This document shows, in pieces, positions 16,229 to 25,098 of a stretch of DNA of 60,062 bases. The stretch's first letter is position 1. Every line of letters starts with the position of its first letter. The DNA lies in NCBI GenBank assembly GCA_019358975.1, contig JAHHIL010000030.1, forward strand, positions 1 to 60,062, given 5' to 3'. Origin of the DNA: Trichocoleus desertorum ATA4-8-CV12. GTDB taxonomy: Bacteria > Cyanobacteriota > Cyanobacteriia > FACHB-46. The notes under the pieces were generated by a model that made no database searches, was not told the origin of the DNA, and worked only from the letters and a program-made list of their open reading frames with translations. The translations under genes were made by a program, and so were the position numbers.

Positions 16229-17152
16229 ATGTCTAAGCCTTTAGTTTTGCTGGATCACGATGGAGGTGTTGATGATTATCTATCAACACTGCTACTGATG
16301 ACGATGGGGCACTTACACCCGCTAGGGGTCGTGGTGACACCAGCCGATTGCTATATTCAACCTGCCGTCAGTGCTACGCGCAAAATTATTGATCTGGTGG
16401 GTCGTGAGGAAGTTCCGGTAGCAGCCAGCACTGTTCGAGGGATTAACCCCTTTCCGCGTCTCTATCGGCGAGACTCGTGGATTGTGGATCACCTCCCCAT
16501 TTTGAATGAACCAGAAATGATTCAGACGCCTTTGCTGCCAGAGTCAGGGCAGGAGTTTATGGTGCGATCGCTGCGGGAAGCTGCCGAACCGGTGACGCTT
16601 TTGGTGACAGGGCCATTAACCACAGTGGCGATCGCCCTCGATACTGCTCCAGACATCGAAGTCAAGATAAAAGAAATCGTCTGGATGGGTGGCGCGGTGA
16701 ATGTGCCAGGAAATGTGGAGAAATCGCTCGAAGCGGGTCAAGATGGCTCAGCCGAATGGAACGCCTATTGGGACCCCTTCGCTGTCGATCGCGTTTGGCA
16801 AAGTAATATCCCGATCGTGCTGTGTTCGCTGGATATCACCAATCAAGTCCCTGTCACCTCAGAATTTGCCCACCGTCTCGCCAAGCAGCGCAAATATCGC
16901 CTCTCCGACTTTGCGGGTCAATGCTACGCCTTAGTGATTCCGCAGGATTACTATTTTTGGGATGTCCTCGCCACGGCCTATCTGGCCCATCCCGAATTCT
17001 ATGAGCTACAGGAAATCGAGACTGCGGTCGTCACCACCGGGCTCAGCCAAGGCCGCACTAAGCTTTTGCCCGGAGGCCGCAAAATCCGCATGATGACTCA
17101 AGTCGATCGCGATCGCTTCTACGCTTACATTCTCCAGCAGTGGTCTCGCTAG
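16229..17152 (+). CDS. Nucleoside hydrolase (IUNH family)
   Basis: A 307-aa enzyme predicted to cleave the N-glycosidic bond of ribonucleosides in salvage. The Ca-binding N-terminus reads LLDHDGGVDDYLS (D9, D11, D15, D16), a variant of the usual DTDPGxDD with His and Gly replacing Thr and Pro. The later motifs VTGPLTTVAIAL and EIVWMGGAVNVPGN match the family, as does the DPFAVDRV segment that carries a further Ca ligand. Substrate preference cannot be read from this. It follows the MscS gene by 24 bp and may be co-transcribed, without evident functional link. Confidence 0.85.
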   Translation: MSKPLVLLDHDGGVDDYLSTLLLMTMGHLHPLGVVVTPADCYIQPAVSATRKIIDLVGREEVPVAASTVRGINPFPRLYRRDSWIVDHLPILNEPEMIQTPLLPESGQEFMVRSLREAAEPVTLLVTGPLTTVAIALDTAPDIEVKIKEIVWMGGAVNVPGNVEKSLEAGQDGSAEWNAYWDPFAVDRVWQSNIPIVLCSLDITNQVPVTSEFAHRLAKQRKYRLSDFAGQCYALVIPQDYYFWDVLATAYLAHPEFYELQEIETAVVTTGLSQGRTKLLPGGRKIRMMTQVDRDRFYAYILQQWSR

Positions 17153-17207
17153 CCAAGTAGCGCCAGGTTAGTGTTGAAACAGCGTGAGCTGAGGTCCAAG
17201 CAGCGAT

Positions 17208-17852
17208 ATGACCGTCACAATTCCTATCCGAGCCATTGAACTGACTCCCGGTAGCCTGATTAGTGTTCAAAATGTGTCGTGGCAAGACTTTGAAACCTTG
17301 CTAACAGAATTGCCTGAAAAGCGCAGCACTCGGATTGCTTACTACCAAGGCACGCTCGAAATCATGTCTCCTTTAGCCAGTCACGAACGCCCGCATCGGA
17401 TCATTGGCTACATTGTCACCGCGATTCTGGATGCCCAAGAGCGTGACTGGGATGATTTTGGTTCGACCACGCTCAAGCGTCCGCAGATCGCAGGGGTGGA
17501 ACCAGATACTTGTTTTTATATCCAAAACGCTGCTCAAGTGAGAGGCTGTACGGATATGGATATCTCCACTTATCCGCCCCCAGATCTGGCGATCGAATCT
17601 GATGTCACTTCTAAAACCACGCTAGATGCTTACACAGCGCTGCGCGTCCCGGAGGTCTGGATCTATCGCAGCCAACAACTCAAGATGTATGTGCTGCAAG
17701 AAAACGGCTACATCGAAACCTCAATCAGCCCCACATTTCCCGATCTGGCGATCGCGGAGCTAATTCCCGAATGGGTACAAAAAGCGATCGCTGAAGGCAC
17801 TAGTAAAATGCTGCGAGAACTCCGAACCCAGTTCACTAATTTCACTAATTAG
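17208..17852 (+). CDS. Uma2-family (DUF820) putative endonuclease
   Basis: A 214-aa protein of the Uma2/DUF820 family, extremely expanded in cyanobacteria. The family has a PD-(D/E)XK nuclease-like fold; substrate and role are unknown. Visible core elements are TRIAYYQGTLEIMSPLASHE, GVEPDTCFYI, then PPDLAIESDVTSKT (acidic residues) and YTALRVPEVWIYR. Start is ATG at 17208. A second, diverged Uma2 gene is at 42155-42718. Confidence 0.85.
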   Translation: MTVTIPIRAIELTPGSLISVQNVSWQDFETLLTELPEKRSTRIAYYQGTLEIMSPLASHERPHRIIGYIVTAILDAQERDWDDFGSTTLKRPQIAGVEPDTCFYIQNAAQVRGCTDMDISTYPPPDLAIESDVTSKTTLDAYTALRVPEVWIYRSQQLKMYVLQENGYIETSISPTFPDLAIAELIPEWVQKAIAEGTSKMLRELRTQFTNFTN

Positions 17853-18024
17853 TCTAAAGATGATCAGAGGGGCGATCGCACTGTTCTATTTGAAGCGACC
17901 GTTAACCAGTACTTATGCTTTTGGCAAACTCAACTTTAAGGGGTCAGCAGTAAATTTCAAGTTAAAGTGATCCCATAATTTATACCTCATTCCTTCGGTC
18001 ATTCAAGTTTATGAATCTATCAGG

Positions 18025-18501
18025 ATGGTTAGCTTGAAAAAAATAAACATAGATTTACATCTTCTTAAGGCCGTTCTTGCAGAGAGTGATTTAATAGAAG
18101 TGTCAACTTACATTGATACCGAAACAGGGGAAATAGTTTCAGAAAAAGATATGTTTTTGGAAGAAGTACAGAACCGAGAGCAATTTCTTAAAGTTCCGTC
18201 TAGTAGAATATGGTCAATTAATAAAGAAGTTACCAAAAAATGGGTCGAAAACATATTAGAAGTTGTCGCAGAAAATTATGATTCCAATTTTCTGCTAAAA
18301 GCTAAAACCAAGCTTGAGCAAGCAGCTGGGAAAAATAATTCTTTAGAATTAGTATGTGCAGCCTTAAGCGAATTACAGGGAGAAGGGCTTGATGACAATT
18401 ACTTTTCTGATTGGCTGAATTTTGTTAAAAGAGAGGAAGTAAATAATATCAAAACCTGGTTGGCATCTGAGAGAATTACTTTAGATTGCCAGCAACAATA
18501 A
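18025..18501 (+). CDS. Uncharacterised protein, UPF0158-like
   Basis: A 158-aa protein. The N-terminal YIDTETGEIVSEKDM resembles the short strand pair of UPF0158 proteins (D-x-x-T-G-E-hydrophobic). The rest is helical and charged, with a DDNYFSDWLNFVKREE segment near the end. No catalytic motif is evident. The region has much lower GC than its surroundings and no HIP1, pointing to horizontal transfer. It precedes a PD-(D/E)XK-like gene on the same strand by 125 bp. The ATG at 18025 is used; no strong ribosome-binding site is seen. Family assignment is tentative. Confidence 0.45.
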   Translation: MVSLKKINIDLHLLKAVLAESDLIEVSTYIDTETGEIVSEKDMFLEEVQNREQFLKVPSSRIWSINKEVTKKWVENILEVVAENYDSNFLLKAKTKLEQAAGKNNSLELVCAALSELQGEGLDDNYFSDWLNFVKREEVNNIKTWLASERITLDCQQQ

Positions 18502-18626
18502 AATTTACCATCCAGTTCGGAATTCAATAAGATTGAATTGACAAGTTTTAAAGACTCACTAAAAACTGTATGCTGTCTTAGAGGGAATTTTCCGACAGTT
18601 AAAGATAATACTTAAAGCTAGTGACT

Positions 18627-19358
18627 ATGCAACAGAGAAATTGGATTTATGAGCTGGAAGAATATCTAGAGGAGAGGTATAGTATTCTTCCGGTACATGA
18701 GTCTATAGCGGGCAGTAACCCTGCTTTGCGTATTGATCCTGCTCTAGACAGCGATGAAGCAAAATACTTTATCTTAGGGCTAGAAGCAGAACTCTTTAGT
18801 ATTGATGATGAAGGCTATGCTCAAAGTTCTCTTCTACTGAAATTGAGTGGAAGTAAAGGACAACAAAAGGGATTTCAGCTGTTCTGGCACTTTACTAATA
18901 AGGGTCGTAAGACACGTGCTTTATTTCGAGAGGGTATTAGTCAACTTGCATCTGCATCATCATTAATCTTGAAATATGGTTGGGATATATCTCAAGTACA
19001 GATCGAGGCGAGAAGAGAAGATTTTGGAGCGTTAGCCCGTGGGGTCGATTTAGTCATTAAATCTGCTGCTGGCAAGATTCTGATCTGTGGAGAGGTAAAA
19101 AAGGACAGCCGTGAATTTGAGAAACTGATTGAAGACTTTCGCTATTGCTGCCAGCAGGGCCAACATAATAAAAGTGACTGTAAATGCAGGTCAAATCATC
19201 CCAAATATGAGCTTTGTGCTTTTATAAAACCTGCATATTTTTGGGCAGTTTCGCCAGGCAGAGAGTTATGTTACAGATTATCTTATCTAGACAGAAAAAT
19301 ACTTCTAGCAGAAGTTGCTTCGTTACCTCATCGTAGTGAGATAGACGTACTCTTTTAA
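18627..19358 (+). CDS. Uncharacterised protein with PD-(D/E)XK-like nuclease motif
   Basis: A 243-aa protein without a family I recognise. Residues about 145-165 read GVDLVIKSAAGKILICGEVK: an Asp, about 12 residues, then E-x-K on a hydrophobic strand, the classic PD-(D/E)XK active-site layout. A CCQQGQHNKSDCKCRSNH stretch follows with four Cys and two His, possibly a metal-binding insert. The N-terminal part has LGLEAELFSIDDEGYAQS. ATG 18627 is preferred over GTG 18621. AT-rich DNA without HIP1 and the neighbouring UPF0158-like gene suggest an acquired pair. Defence or DNA repair would fit but is not shown. Confidence 0.5.
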   Translation: MQQRNWIYELEEYLEERYSILPVHESIAGSNPALRIDPALDSDEAKYFILGLEAELFSIDDEGYAQSSLLLKLSGSKGQQKGFQLFWHFTNKGRKTRALFREGISQLASASSLILKYGWDISQVQIEARREDFGALARGVDLVIKSAAGKILICGEVKKDSREFEKLIEDFRYCCQQGQHNKSDCKCRSNHPKYELCAFIKPAYFWAVSPGRELCYRLSYLDRKILLAEVASLPHRSEIDVLF

Positions 19359-19609
19359 TTCATCTTCGTGGCCTATATGACCTTTAGCGTTGTTTAAAGG
19401 CTGTTTCTATCCAACAATGTCTTTGTTTGCAATTTTCAGTAAAGCGATCGCAAAGCATCTATTCACCTTCATTTAGATTAGGAATAAGGAGTGGTAAAGC
19501 TATGAAGCAATATCAAGATGAATCAGCAAACTGTAGAAGTTGAGCATGAACTCTACATTATGAAAAAGGATTAGGGCTAATTTAGCTCATTTAATCATTG
19601 TGAAGTGCC

Positions 19610-20485
19610 TCAGATCTTGCCTCGCAACGCCTCTAATTCTTCCCGCAGAGACGATGGAGCATAACCTAGCGAGAAGGCTAGCGAGCTATCTAGCGAAACA
19701 TCTGGGGGGCGAGGAGCGGCCATTTGGACATCTTGTTGGCGGCAAGCTTGGAGTCCTGTCTCTGGTAAACCCAGCACTTCAACCAGTAAGCGACCAAACT
19801 CATACCGAGAGATGCGTTCTTTCCCACCCAAATGGATGCAACCTTGCACCTTTTCTAGTGCTAGTAATAGTCCTTTCGCGGCTGTGGTGCCACTGGCAGG
19901 CGTGCGAAACTCATCCGTGAATAAGCGCAGTTCTTGTTCCGATCGCAGCATTTGAATGAAGGGTTGGATAAAGCTGCTTGCCGTAGGGCTGGCTTCCCCA
20001 AACATCAGGGGCATGCGGCAAATAGCGGTTTGGGGATAGCGCGATCGCATGCCTACTTCTGCTAAGACTTTTTGCTCACCGTAGAGATTCACTGGATTGA
20101 CTGGATCAGTTTCGCGGTAGGGCGAATTAAGACCATCGAAGACTAGATCAGTTGAAGTAAACACACAAGGAATGGCGCGATCGCTACAAAGCCCCGCAAT
20201 ATTGCTAGAAGCCGTCACATTGATGGCGTGAGAGGTTTCGGGATGGGTTTGGCAATAGTTGGGGCTAGATTGCGCCGCCAAGTGTATAACTGCATCCGGT
20301 TGGACTGTTTCAAATAAGTGCTTGAGGGTGACAAAATTGCTGATATCGACTTTGAGACTCGTGACTCCAGCCATTGCGATCGCTTGGGAACAGTAAGTGC
20401 CATAGACATCCCATTGGCGCTGAGCAATTTGGCACAGGTGCCACCCTAAAAAACCACTGGCTCCGGTGATTAACAGTTTTTTCAA
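19610..20485 (-). CDS. RmlD-like NAD(P)-dependent sugar-nucleotide reductase (extended SDR)
   Basis: A 291-aa extended short-chain dehydrogenase. The Rossmann motif is LLITGASGFLGWHL at the N-terminus; the middle has DAVIHLAAQSSPNYCQTHPE, the catalytic FTSTDLVFDG and the YGEQK pair (Tyr, Lys). Overall it resembles dTDP-4-dehydrorhamnose reductase, which completes dTDP-rhamnose synthesis, but no rmlABC genes are nearby and the substrate may differ. The start is TTG at 20485, only 3 nt after the stop of a 45-aa ORF; GAG inside that ORF's end serves as the ribosome-binding site, so the two are probably coupled. Confidence 0.8.
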   Translation of the reverse strand: MKKLLITGASGFLGWHLCQIAQRQWDVYGTYCSQAIAMAGVTSLKVDISNFVTLKHLFETVQPDAVIHLAAQSSPNYCQTHPETSHAINVTASSNIAGLCSDRAIPCVFTSTDLVFDGLNSPYRETDPVNPVNLYGEQKVLAEVGMRSRYPQTAICRMPLMFGEASPTASSFIQPFIQMLRSEQELRLFTDEFRTPASGTTAAKGLLLALEKVQGCIHLGGKERISRYEFGRLLVEVLGLPETGLQACRQQDVQMAAPRPPDVSLDSSLAFSLGYAPSSLREELEALRGKI

Positions 20486-20488
20486 GCT

Positions 20489-20626
20489 TTATTTCTCAAT
20501 AATCTCGTAAGTTTTACCACTTATTACTACACTAATTTTCTTCGTTTCTTTGGGTGGCTTGTAAGTCGCAATTTGTAAAGCAATCACAGTAGCTGCCGCG
20601 ATTAGCGCACCTAATAAAGGGTCCAT
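20489..20626 (-). CDS. 45-aa single-span membrane protein upstream of the RmlD-like gene
   Basis: A short frame starting ATG 20626 after GGGAAGG. It encodes MDPLLGALIAAATVIALQIA (a transmembrane segment) followed by a charged tail (TYKPPKETKKISVVISGKTY and EIIEK). The stop is 3 nt before the TTG start of the reductase. A hydrophobic N-terminus, positively charged flank, good ribosome-binding site and tight spacing all support it being real. I do not recognise a family. It may anchor or regulate the reductase, or be the leader of a coupled unit. Confidence 0.5.
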   Translation of the reverse strand: MDPLLGALIAAATVIALQIATYKPPKETKKISVVISGKTYEIIEK

Positions 20627-20779
20627 AACCTTCCCTGATGTTTGATTTGAGCTGTTTTATATTCTGGCTTGGAAAAGTAGGTTATGCCAAACATTGCTGG
20701 TGTTTCTTGATACAACTTTCTGCTATGTGTTTTTTGCATGAGTTGGTATCAGAAGTGTTAATAATCCGACGGTAGTAAC

Positions 20780-21322
20780 GTGACAAGATCGGAAGATTCT
20801 AGTACTCTAAATTGCCAACCTCATTGGCTACCTCTCATGCGTCTCGATTCAGATGCCAAAACTGCTCGGCTCAAGCGAATTCGTAGCCTCAGTCACCTGC
20901 TCGACAACTCGATTACGATTCCAGGGACTCGCTACCGTTTTGGGCTAGACCCAATTTTAGGGCTTTTACCCGGTGGCGGAGACTTCGCTAGCTTTTTATT
21001 CTCGGCCTACATTATTTGGGAAGGTGCCCAACTGGGAGTATCTCAAGAAACTTTAACCCGTATGCTGTCCAATGTGTTATTCGATACAGTAGCGGGCACT
21101 GTACCTGTGTTTGGCGATCTCTTAGATGTCACTTGGAAAGCGAATACCAAAAACGTAGCTTTACTAGAAGACCATCTCAGAGTTGCTCCTGCTAATGCCC
21201 GCTCAGTAAACCGTTGGATTGTGGTTGGAGCATTGCTAGCACTACTGATTGTGTTTATTGGTGTGGTGACATTGAGCTTTTTAGTTTTTAGTTGGCTGTT
21301 TCGCCAGTTCACAGGCAGTTGA
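20780..21322 (+). CDS. DUF4112 membrane protein
   Basis: A 180-aa DUF4112 protein of unknown function. The core begins LSHLLDNSITIPGTRYRFGL and contains DPILGLLPGGGDFASFLFSA and FDTVAGTVPVFGDLLDVTWK, the diagnostic segments. There are two or three membrane segments, the last near residues 148-172. The longest frame starts with GTG at 20780; ATG 20837 (MRLDSDAKTARL) fits the family start better but cannot be proved. It stands alone on the plus strand. Confidence 0.85.
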   Translation: MTRSEDSSTLNCQPHWLPLMRLDSDAKTARLKRIRSLSHLLDNSITIPGTRYRFGLDPILGLLPGGGDFASFLFSAYIIWEGAQLGVSQETLTRMLSNVLFDTVAGTVPVFGDLLDVTWKANTKNVALLEDHLRVAPANARSVNRWIVVGALLALLIVFIGVVTLSFLVFSWLFRQFTGS

Positions 21323-21475
21323 GGACGATTGAGGACGATTGAGGGGTGCGGTGATGGATTGGGTAATCAAGACTGGGCGATCGCAAACTTACTTAATTTT
21401 TTGGTCAGTTTTCCTCATGGCAACCCCTTGTAGGCATGTCATAATGATCCGGCTGTTTTCTGCACATGGTTTCTC

Positions 21476-22543
21476 ATGGTTCAAGCCACTGAATTTCCCA
21501 CCGACTTCGCCAATGCTGCTCTAGAAGGTGGACTAGAACTCAACTTCGAACTGCCTGATCCAGAAGATGAGCAGATTCCAGATCTAGAATTTCAGCAACG
21601 GGTAGAAGCCGCTTGGCAAGTCTGCGATCGCTTTGACCTCCAGACCGACATTTGGCGAGGACGCATTTTGCGCACCGTCCGCGATCGCGAAAAACGCGGT
21701 GGTGAAGGACGCGGCACCGGATTCCTTAAGTGGCTGCAAGACCGAGAAATCAGCAAAAGCCAAGCCTACTCCCTCATTGAGGTAGCTGATAGCGCCGACA
21801 CTCTACTAGAAGGCGGCTACCTTGACACCGACTCTGTTGAGCGCTTTAGCAAACGCGCCTTTGTCGAAACCGCTCAATCTGCCCCAGAAGTCCAGCAAAT
21901 GGTCAGTGACGCTGCGCGAAGAGGCGATCGCATTACCCGGCGCGAAGTGCGACAGCTCTCCGACGAATGGACCGCCATGACCTCCGATTTGCTACCAGAA
22001 GTGATCAAAGAAAAAGCCGCCGCCAACTCCATCCCCTCTCGGTATCTAGCGCCATTCGTGCGGGAAATGGAAAAACTGCCAGAATCGCACCAGGCAGAAC
22101 TTCGCGAGACCGTAGCCGAAAGCCCAGACGTAGACACCCTCAAGCAAGTCACCTCAGAAGCTAAGTATTTAGCCAAGTATCTAGAAGCCGCCACCAACGT
22201 CCAAGCCCTCAATAACGAGTCCCTAGACCTAGAAGGAGCCTTAGAAGAAGCCCTCCGCATTGGCTCCCTCAGCGCTACCGCAGATCTAGTCAACCAAGCC
22301 GCTCAACTCGAACAAACCATCGCCAAGCTTTACACCACCTGGAAGCGAGTCACAGGCTTAGTCGATCGCCTCTACGTAGACAGCGGAGCCAGCACCCCCC
22401 AGCTGCGATCGCTCCTCAGTTGCCTCAACCACCTCTCCGGGGAAGTCATCGAAACCCAAATTGGTAGCCTAGAATCCTCCCGAACCATTCGACTAAGCAT
22501 CCAGACAGACTTGAGTGAGGAGGAAGGGATGGAGGAAGGATGA
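21476..22543 (+). CDS. Conserved-looking protein of unknown function, 355 aa
   Basis: I do not recognise the family. The protein is soluble, helical and acidic. Residues 60-110 (TDIWRGRILRTVRDREK, then GTGFLKWLQDREISKSQAYS) look like a helix-turn-helix of the sort found in DUF3102/ParB-type plasmid or phage proteins. Further on there are two long helical stretches (SIPSRYLAPFVREMEKLPES and EQTIAKLYTTWKRVTGLVDR). The stop codon lies inside the first unit of a GGATGAG tandem array. ATG 21476 is used. A DNA-binding or replication-linked role is possible but unsupported. Confidence 0.55.
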   Translation: MVQATEFPTDFANAALEGGLELNFELPDPEDEQIPDLEFQQRVEAAWQVCDRFDLQTDIWRGRILRTVRDREKRGGEGRGTGFLKWLQDREISKSQAYSLIEVADSADTLLEGGYLDTDSVERFSKRAFVETAQSAPEVQQMVSDAARRGDRITRREVRQLSDEWTAMTSDLLPEVIKEKAAANSIPSRYLAPFVREMEKLPESHQAELRETVAESPDVDTLKQVTSEAKYLAKYLEAATNVQALNNESLDLEGALEEALRIGSLSATADLVNQAAQLEQTIAKLYTTWKRVTGLVDRLYVDSGASTPQLRSLLSCLNHLSGEVIETQIGSLESSRTIRLSIQTDLSEEEGMEEG

Positions 22544-22565
22544 GGGATGAGGGATGAGGGATGAA
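22538..22565 (+). repeat. Tandem 7-bp repeat GGATGAG x4
   Basis: GGATGAG x3 plus GGATGAA, directly over the stop codon of the 355-aa gene (TGA at 22541-22543). The array continues into a purine-rich stretch with degenerate AGGAGxCA-type units to about 22620. Array length probably varies among strains. Confidence 0.7.
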
Positions 22566-22712
22566 AGGGGAGCTAGGAGCCAGAAACCAGGAGTCAAAAG
22601 CTAAGAGCCAAAAGCCAACCCCTAACCACCTACACAAACCAAGACCCGAAACACCGACACTTAAACTCGTTTGGAGGGGGTCTGGGGGACGCAACCGTCC
22701 CTCAGCAGGGGT

Positions 22713-22732
22713 TTGGGGGCGAGTGCCCCCAA
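22713..22732. repeat. GC-rich hairpin between the 355-aa gene and the transporter-suffix gene
   Basis: TTGGGGGC (22713-22720) and GCCCCCAA (22725-22732) form a perfect 8-bp stem with a GAGT loop. A second G/C-rich pair (GGGGGACG and CGTCCCTC) lies just upstream. It sits between convergent genes, but no T-tract follows. It is of the GGGGG/CCCCC repeat type common between cyanobacterial genes. Confidence 0.5.
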
Positions 22733-22740
22733 GGATCGGA

Positions 22741-23007
22741 TTACCTCAAATTGCGCCCCAACCGATTAATCCCCCGCTTCAGCGATCGCCACAAAGCCCG
22801 AAAATTAAAAAACTGCTTATAACGTTGAGCCGCCTCCTTCCCCACAATCAGCAGCCCCAACCAAAACAAAATTTCCGCCAAAACCAACAACACAGGAACC
22901 AGTAGCACTTTTTGGGCCTGGGTGATTGGTAGCCAAGGCAAGACAAAAGCGATCGCCGCCCAAGGCAAAAACGACACCCCAACTAAAACCAAGCCCAACT
23001 TCTGCAT
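22741..23007 (-). CDS. Small two/three-span membrane protein, transporter-suffix-domain type
   Basis: An 88-aa protein, mostly membrane: LGLVLVGVSFLPWAAIAFVL, then PWLPITQAQKVLLVPVLLVL and EILFWLGLLIVGKEAA. This matches the small 'transporter suffix domain' proteins, which occur alone or fused to transporters. The C-terminus is strongly basic (FFNFRALWRSLKRGINRLGR), so it should face the cytoplasm. It lies downstream of an orphan ABC permease on the same strand, but 84 bp apart. Function unknown. Confidence 0.6.
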   Translation of the reverse strand: MQKLGLVLVGVSFLPWAAIAFVLPWLPITQAQKVLLVPVLLVLAEILFWLGLLIVGKEAAQRYKQFFNFRALWRSLKRGINRLGRNLR

Positions 23008-23091
23008 GCCCTAACTCCTGCGCCCCAGTCTTTCAGTATAAAAGCCGCTTTATGCACTGTTGGGTTTCCAGCCTGTAGGAGAAACTACTAT

Positions 23092-23967
23092 CTAGTTTTT
23101 AATTCCCGTAGTCGCAATACCTTGAATAAACTGCCGCTGGCCCACCAAAAACAGCAACACCACGGGAACAGTTGCGATTACCACTGCTGCCATCATCAAA
23201 GGCCAATTGTTCGTAAATTGCTCCTGAAAACTGGCCAAAGATAACTGGACAGTCTGCAACTCTGGACGAGTCGTAAACACGAGTGGCTTAAACAAATCAT
23301 TCCACTCGCCAATAAAAGTAAACAGAAACAGTGTCACCAAACCAGGACGAGCCAACGGCAGCATAACTTGCCATAAAATCTGCCAACGAGTCGCTCCATC
23401 CAGCGTCGCAGCTTCTTCCAACTCCACAGGAATCGTCTGAAAATATTGCCTTAGTAGAAAAATACCAAATCCATTAGCCGCAGTGGGCAAAATCAAAGCC
23501 CCATAAGTATTAATTAAATGACCCCACTTCAAAATTAGAAAAACGGGAATCACCAATAATTGAAACGGAATCACAAGTGTAGCCAAGACAATGAGCAACA
23601 CTGCTCGCCTACCCCAAAACTGGAAACGAGAGAGAGCATAACCCGCCAATGCTGAAGTAATCGTTTGCAGCCCCGTCACAGCGATCGCGACCAGCGCTGA
23701 ATTTGCAAAAGCCAACAAAAAGTGGCCTCGCCGCCAAGCTTCCCGGTAATGCTCCCAAGACCATCCTGAAGGCGAGCTAAGAGCGCCTACCGTCTGAGTG
23801 GGTGACAAAGACGTGAAGAAAACAACTGCTAGGGGCAGCAGAACGATCGCAGCTCCAGCGATGAGCAGTAGCCCATTCAACCAGCTTAAAACCTGGCTCC
23901 AACTCAAGATAGGCTGTTCTACAGGTTGGGAGTGAGTATGGAATTTTGGGGGCGAATCCTGATTCAC
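23092..23967 (-). CDS. Carbohydrate-type ABC transporter permease (MalG-like)
   Basis: A 291-aa inner-membrane permease with six predicted spans. The EAA loop that contacts the ATPase is intact (LEEAATLDGATRWQILWQVM, then LPLARPGL). The C-terminal segment VVLLFLVGQRQFIQGIATTG is typical of the MalG/UgpE family, so sugar or glycerophosphodiester uptake is likely. No solute-binding protein, partner permease or ATPase gene is next to it in this window, so it must assemble with distant subunits, as is common for cyanobacterial sugar permeases. Confidence 0.88.
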   Translation of the reverse strand: MNQDSPPKFHTHSQPVEQPILSWSQVLSWLNGLLLIAGAAIVLLPLAVVFFTSLSPTQTVGALSSPSGWSWEHYREAWRRGHFLLAFANSALVAIAVTGLQTITSALAGYALSRFQFWGRRAVLLIVLATLVIPFQLLVIPVFLILKWGHLINTYGALILPTAANGFGIFLLRQYFQTIPVELEEAATLDGATRWQILWQVMLPLARPGLVTLFLFTFIGEWNDLFKPLVFTTRPELQTVQLSLASFQEQFTNNWPLMMAAVVIATVPVVLLFLVGQRQFIQGIATTGIKN

Positions 23968-24292
23968 GACTATTTCAGCCTCCTACCGCTCCTGAGTCAT
24001 ACTGTCCACATCTATTATGGTAAATATGACCATTGGGTGAGTTTTCCCCTCATTGTCGGTGTTAAGGTCATAAGAGTTATAGAAGCGTGAGTTTTGAGTG
24101 GCTTTGTAGCGACTGGCTCACGGATCAGCGCGCGATATTCCTATATCTTGTTTAGTCAATCCGCCGTTAAAAAAGGTAAAGTAACTTTAGGTTGTAAATC
24201 AATAATTTACATTTAGCCGTCGCCATCTTTGTCCATAGTTCCATTCAATTGAACTATTACCGACTGATTCATGATGAGGAGACAAGAGATCC
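23968..24292. other. 325-bp divergent intergenic region before ado
   Basis: Holds the promoters of the divergent permease and ado genes. A small inverted repeat, GTAAAT (24194-24199) and ATTTAC (24205-24210) with a 5-nt spacer, lies about 83 bp before the ado start. GAGGAGAC at about 24278 is a good ribosome-binding site. No small gene was seen. Confidence 0.5.
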
Positions 24293-24988
24293 ATGCCGCA
24301 GCTTGAGGCCAGTCTAGAAATTGACTTCCATAGCGCAGCCTACAAAGATGCTTACAGTCGGATCAACGCGATCGTGATTGAAGGCGAACAAGAGGCTCAC
24401 GAAAATTATCTGAAGCTGGCTGAAATGCTGCCGGACAACCGCGATCAATTGGTGAGTCTAGCCAAAATGGAAAACCGCCACAAGAAAGGCTTTGAAGCCT
24501 GTGGCCGTAATCTTCAAGTCACGCCAGATATGGAATTTGCCCGCCAGTTCTTCTCGGACTTGCACGGTAACTTTCAAGTCGCAGCGGCAAACAACCAGGT
24601 TGTGACTTGCTTGCTGATTCAATCCCTCATTATTGAGTGCTTTGCGATCGCTGCCTACAACATCTATATTCCTGTTGCTGACGACTTTGCGCGCAAAATC
24701 ACTGAGGGCGTCGTGAAAGACGAGTACAGCCATCTTAATTATGGGGAAGAATGGCTCAAAGCCAACTTTGAAACAGCAAAAGATGAACTAGAAACAGCCA
24801 ATCGACAGAACTTACCACTGGTTTGGCGTATGTTGAACCAAGTTGCAGAAGACGCTCAGGTTTTGGGCATGGAAAAAGAAGCTTTAGTAGAAGACTTCAT
24901 GATCCAGTACGGTGAAGCCTTGAGCAATATCGGGTTTACCACTCGCGATATCATGCGCATGTCTGCTTACGGCCTGAGTGCTGCCTAA
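24293..24988 (+). CDS. ado: Aldehyde-deformylating oxygenase
   Basis: Converts C16/C18 fatty aldehydes to C15/C17 alkanes plus formate, using O2 and reduced ferredoxin. The 231-aa ferritin-like protein keeps all six diiron ligands at the standard positions: E32, E60, H63, E115, E144 and H147. The substrate-channel region ([20 protein letters not shown]) is also typical. Start ATG 24293 follows a good GAGGAGAC ribosome-binding site. The acyl-ACP reductase that supplies the aldehyde is next on the same strand after 245 bp, separated by a large hairpin, and accA follows. Confidence 0.97.
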   Translation: MPQLEASLEIDFHSAAYKDAYSRINAIVIEGEQEAHENYLKLAEMLPDNRDQLVSLAKMENRHKKGFEACGRNLQVTPDMEFARQFFSDLHGNFQVAAANNQVVTCLLIQSLIIECFAIAAYNIYIPVADDFARKITEGVVKDEYSHLNYGEEWLKANFETAKDELETANRQNLPLVWRMLNQVAEDAQVLGMEKEALVEDFMIQYGEALSNIGFTTRDIMRMSAYGLSAA

Positions 24989-25098
24989 GCCCGAAACTCT
25001 GAGGCCCCTTCCGAGTCTTGACATAATCCTGCTTCTGCAAACTTCTCTTTTTGCTCACGAGATCAGTTGTTTTCCACTGAGCGATCGCTATCTAGTCC

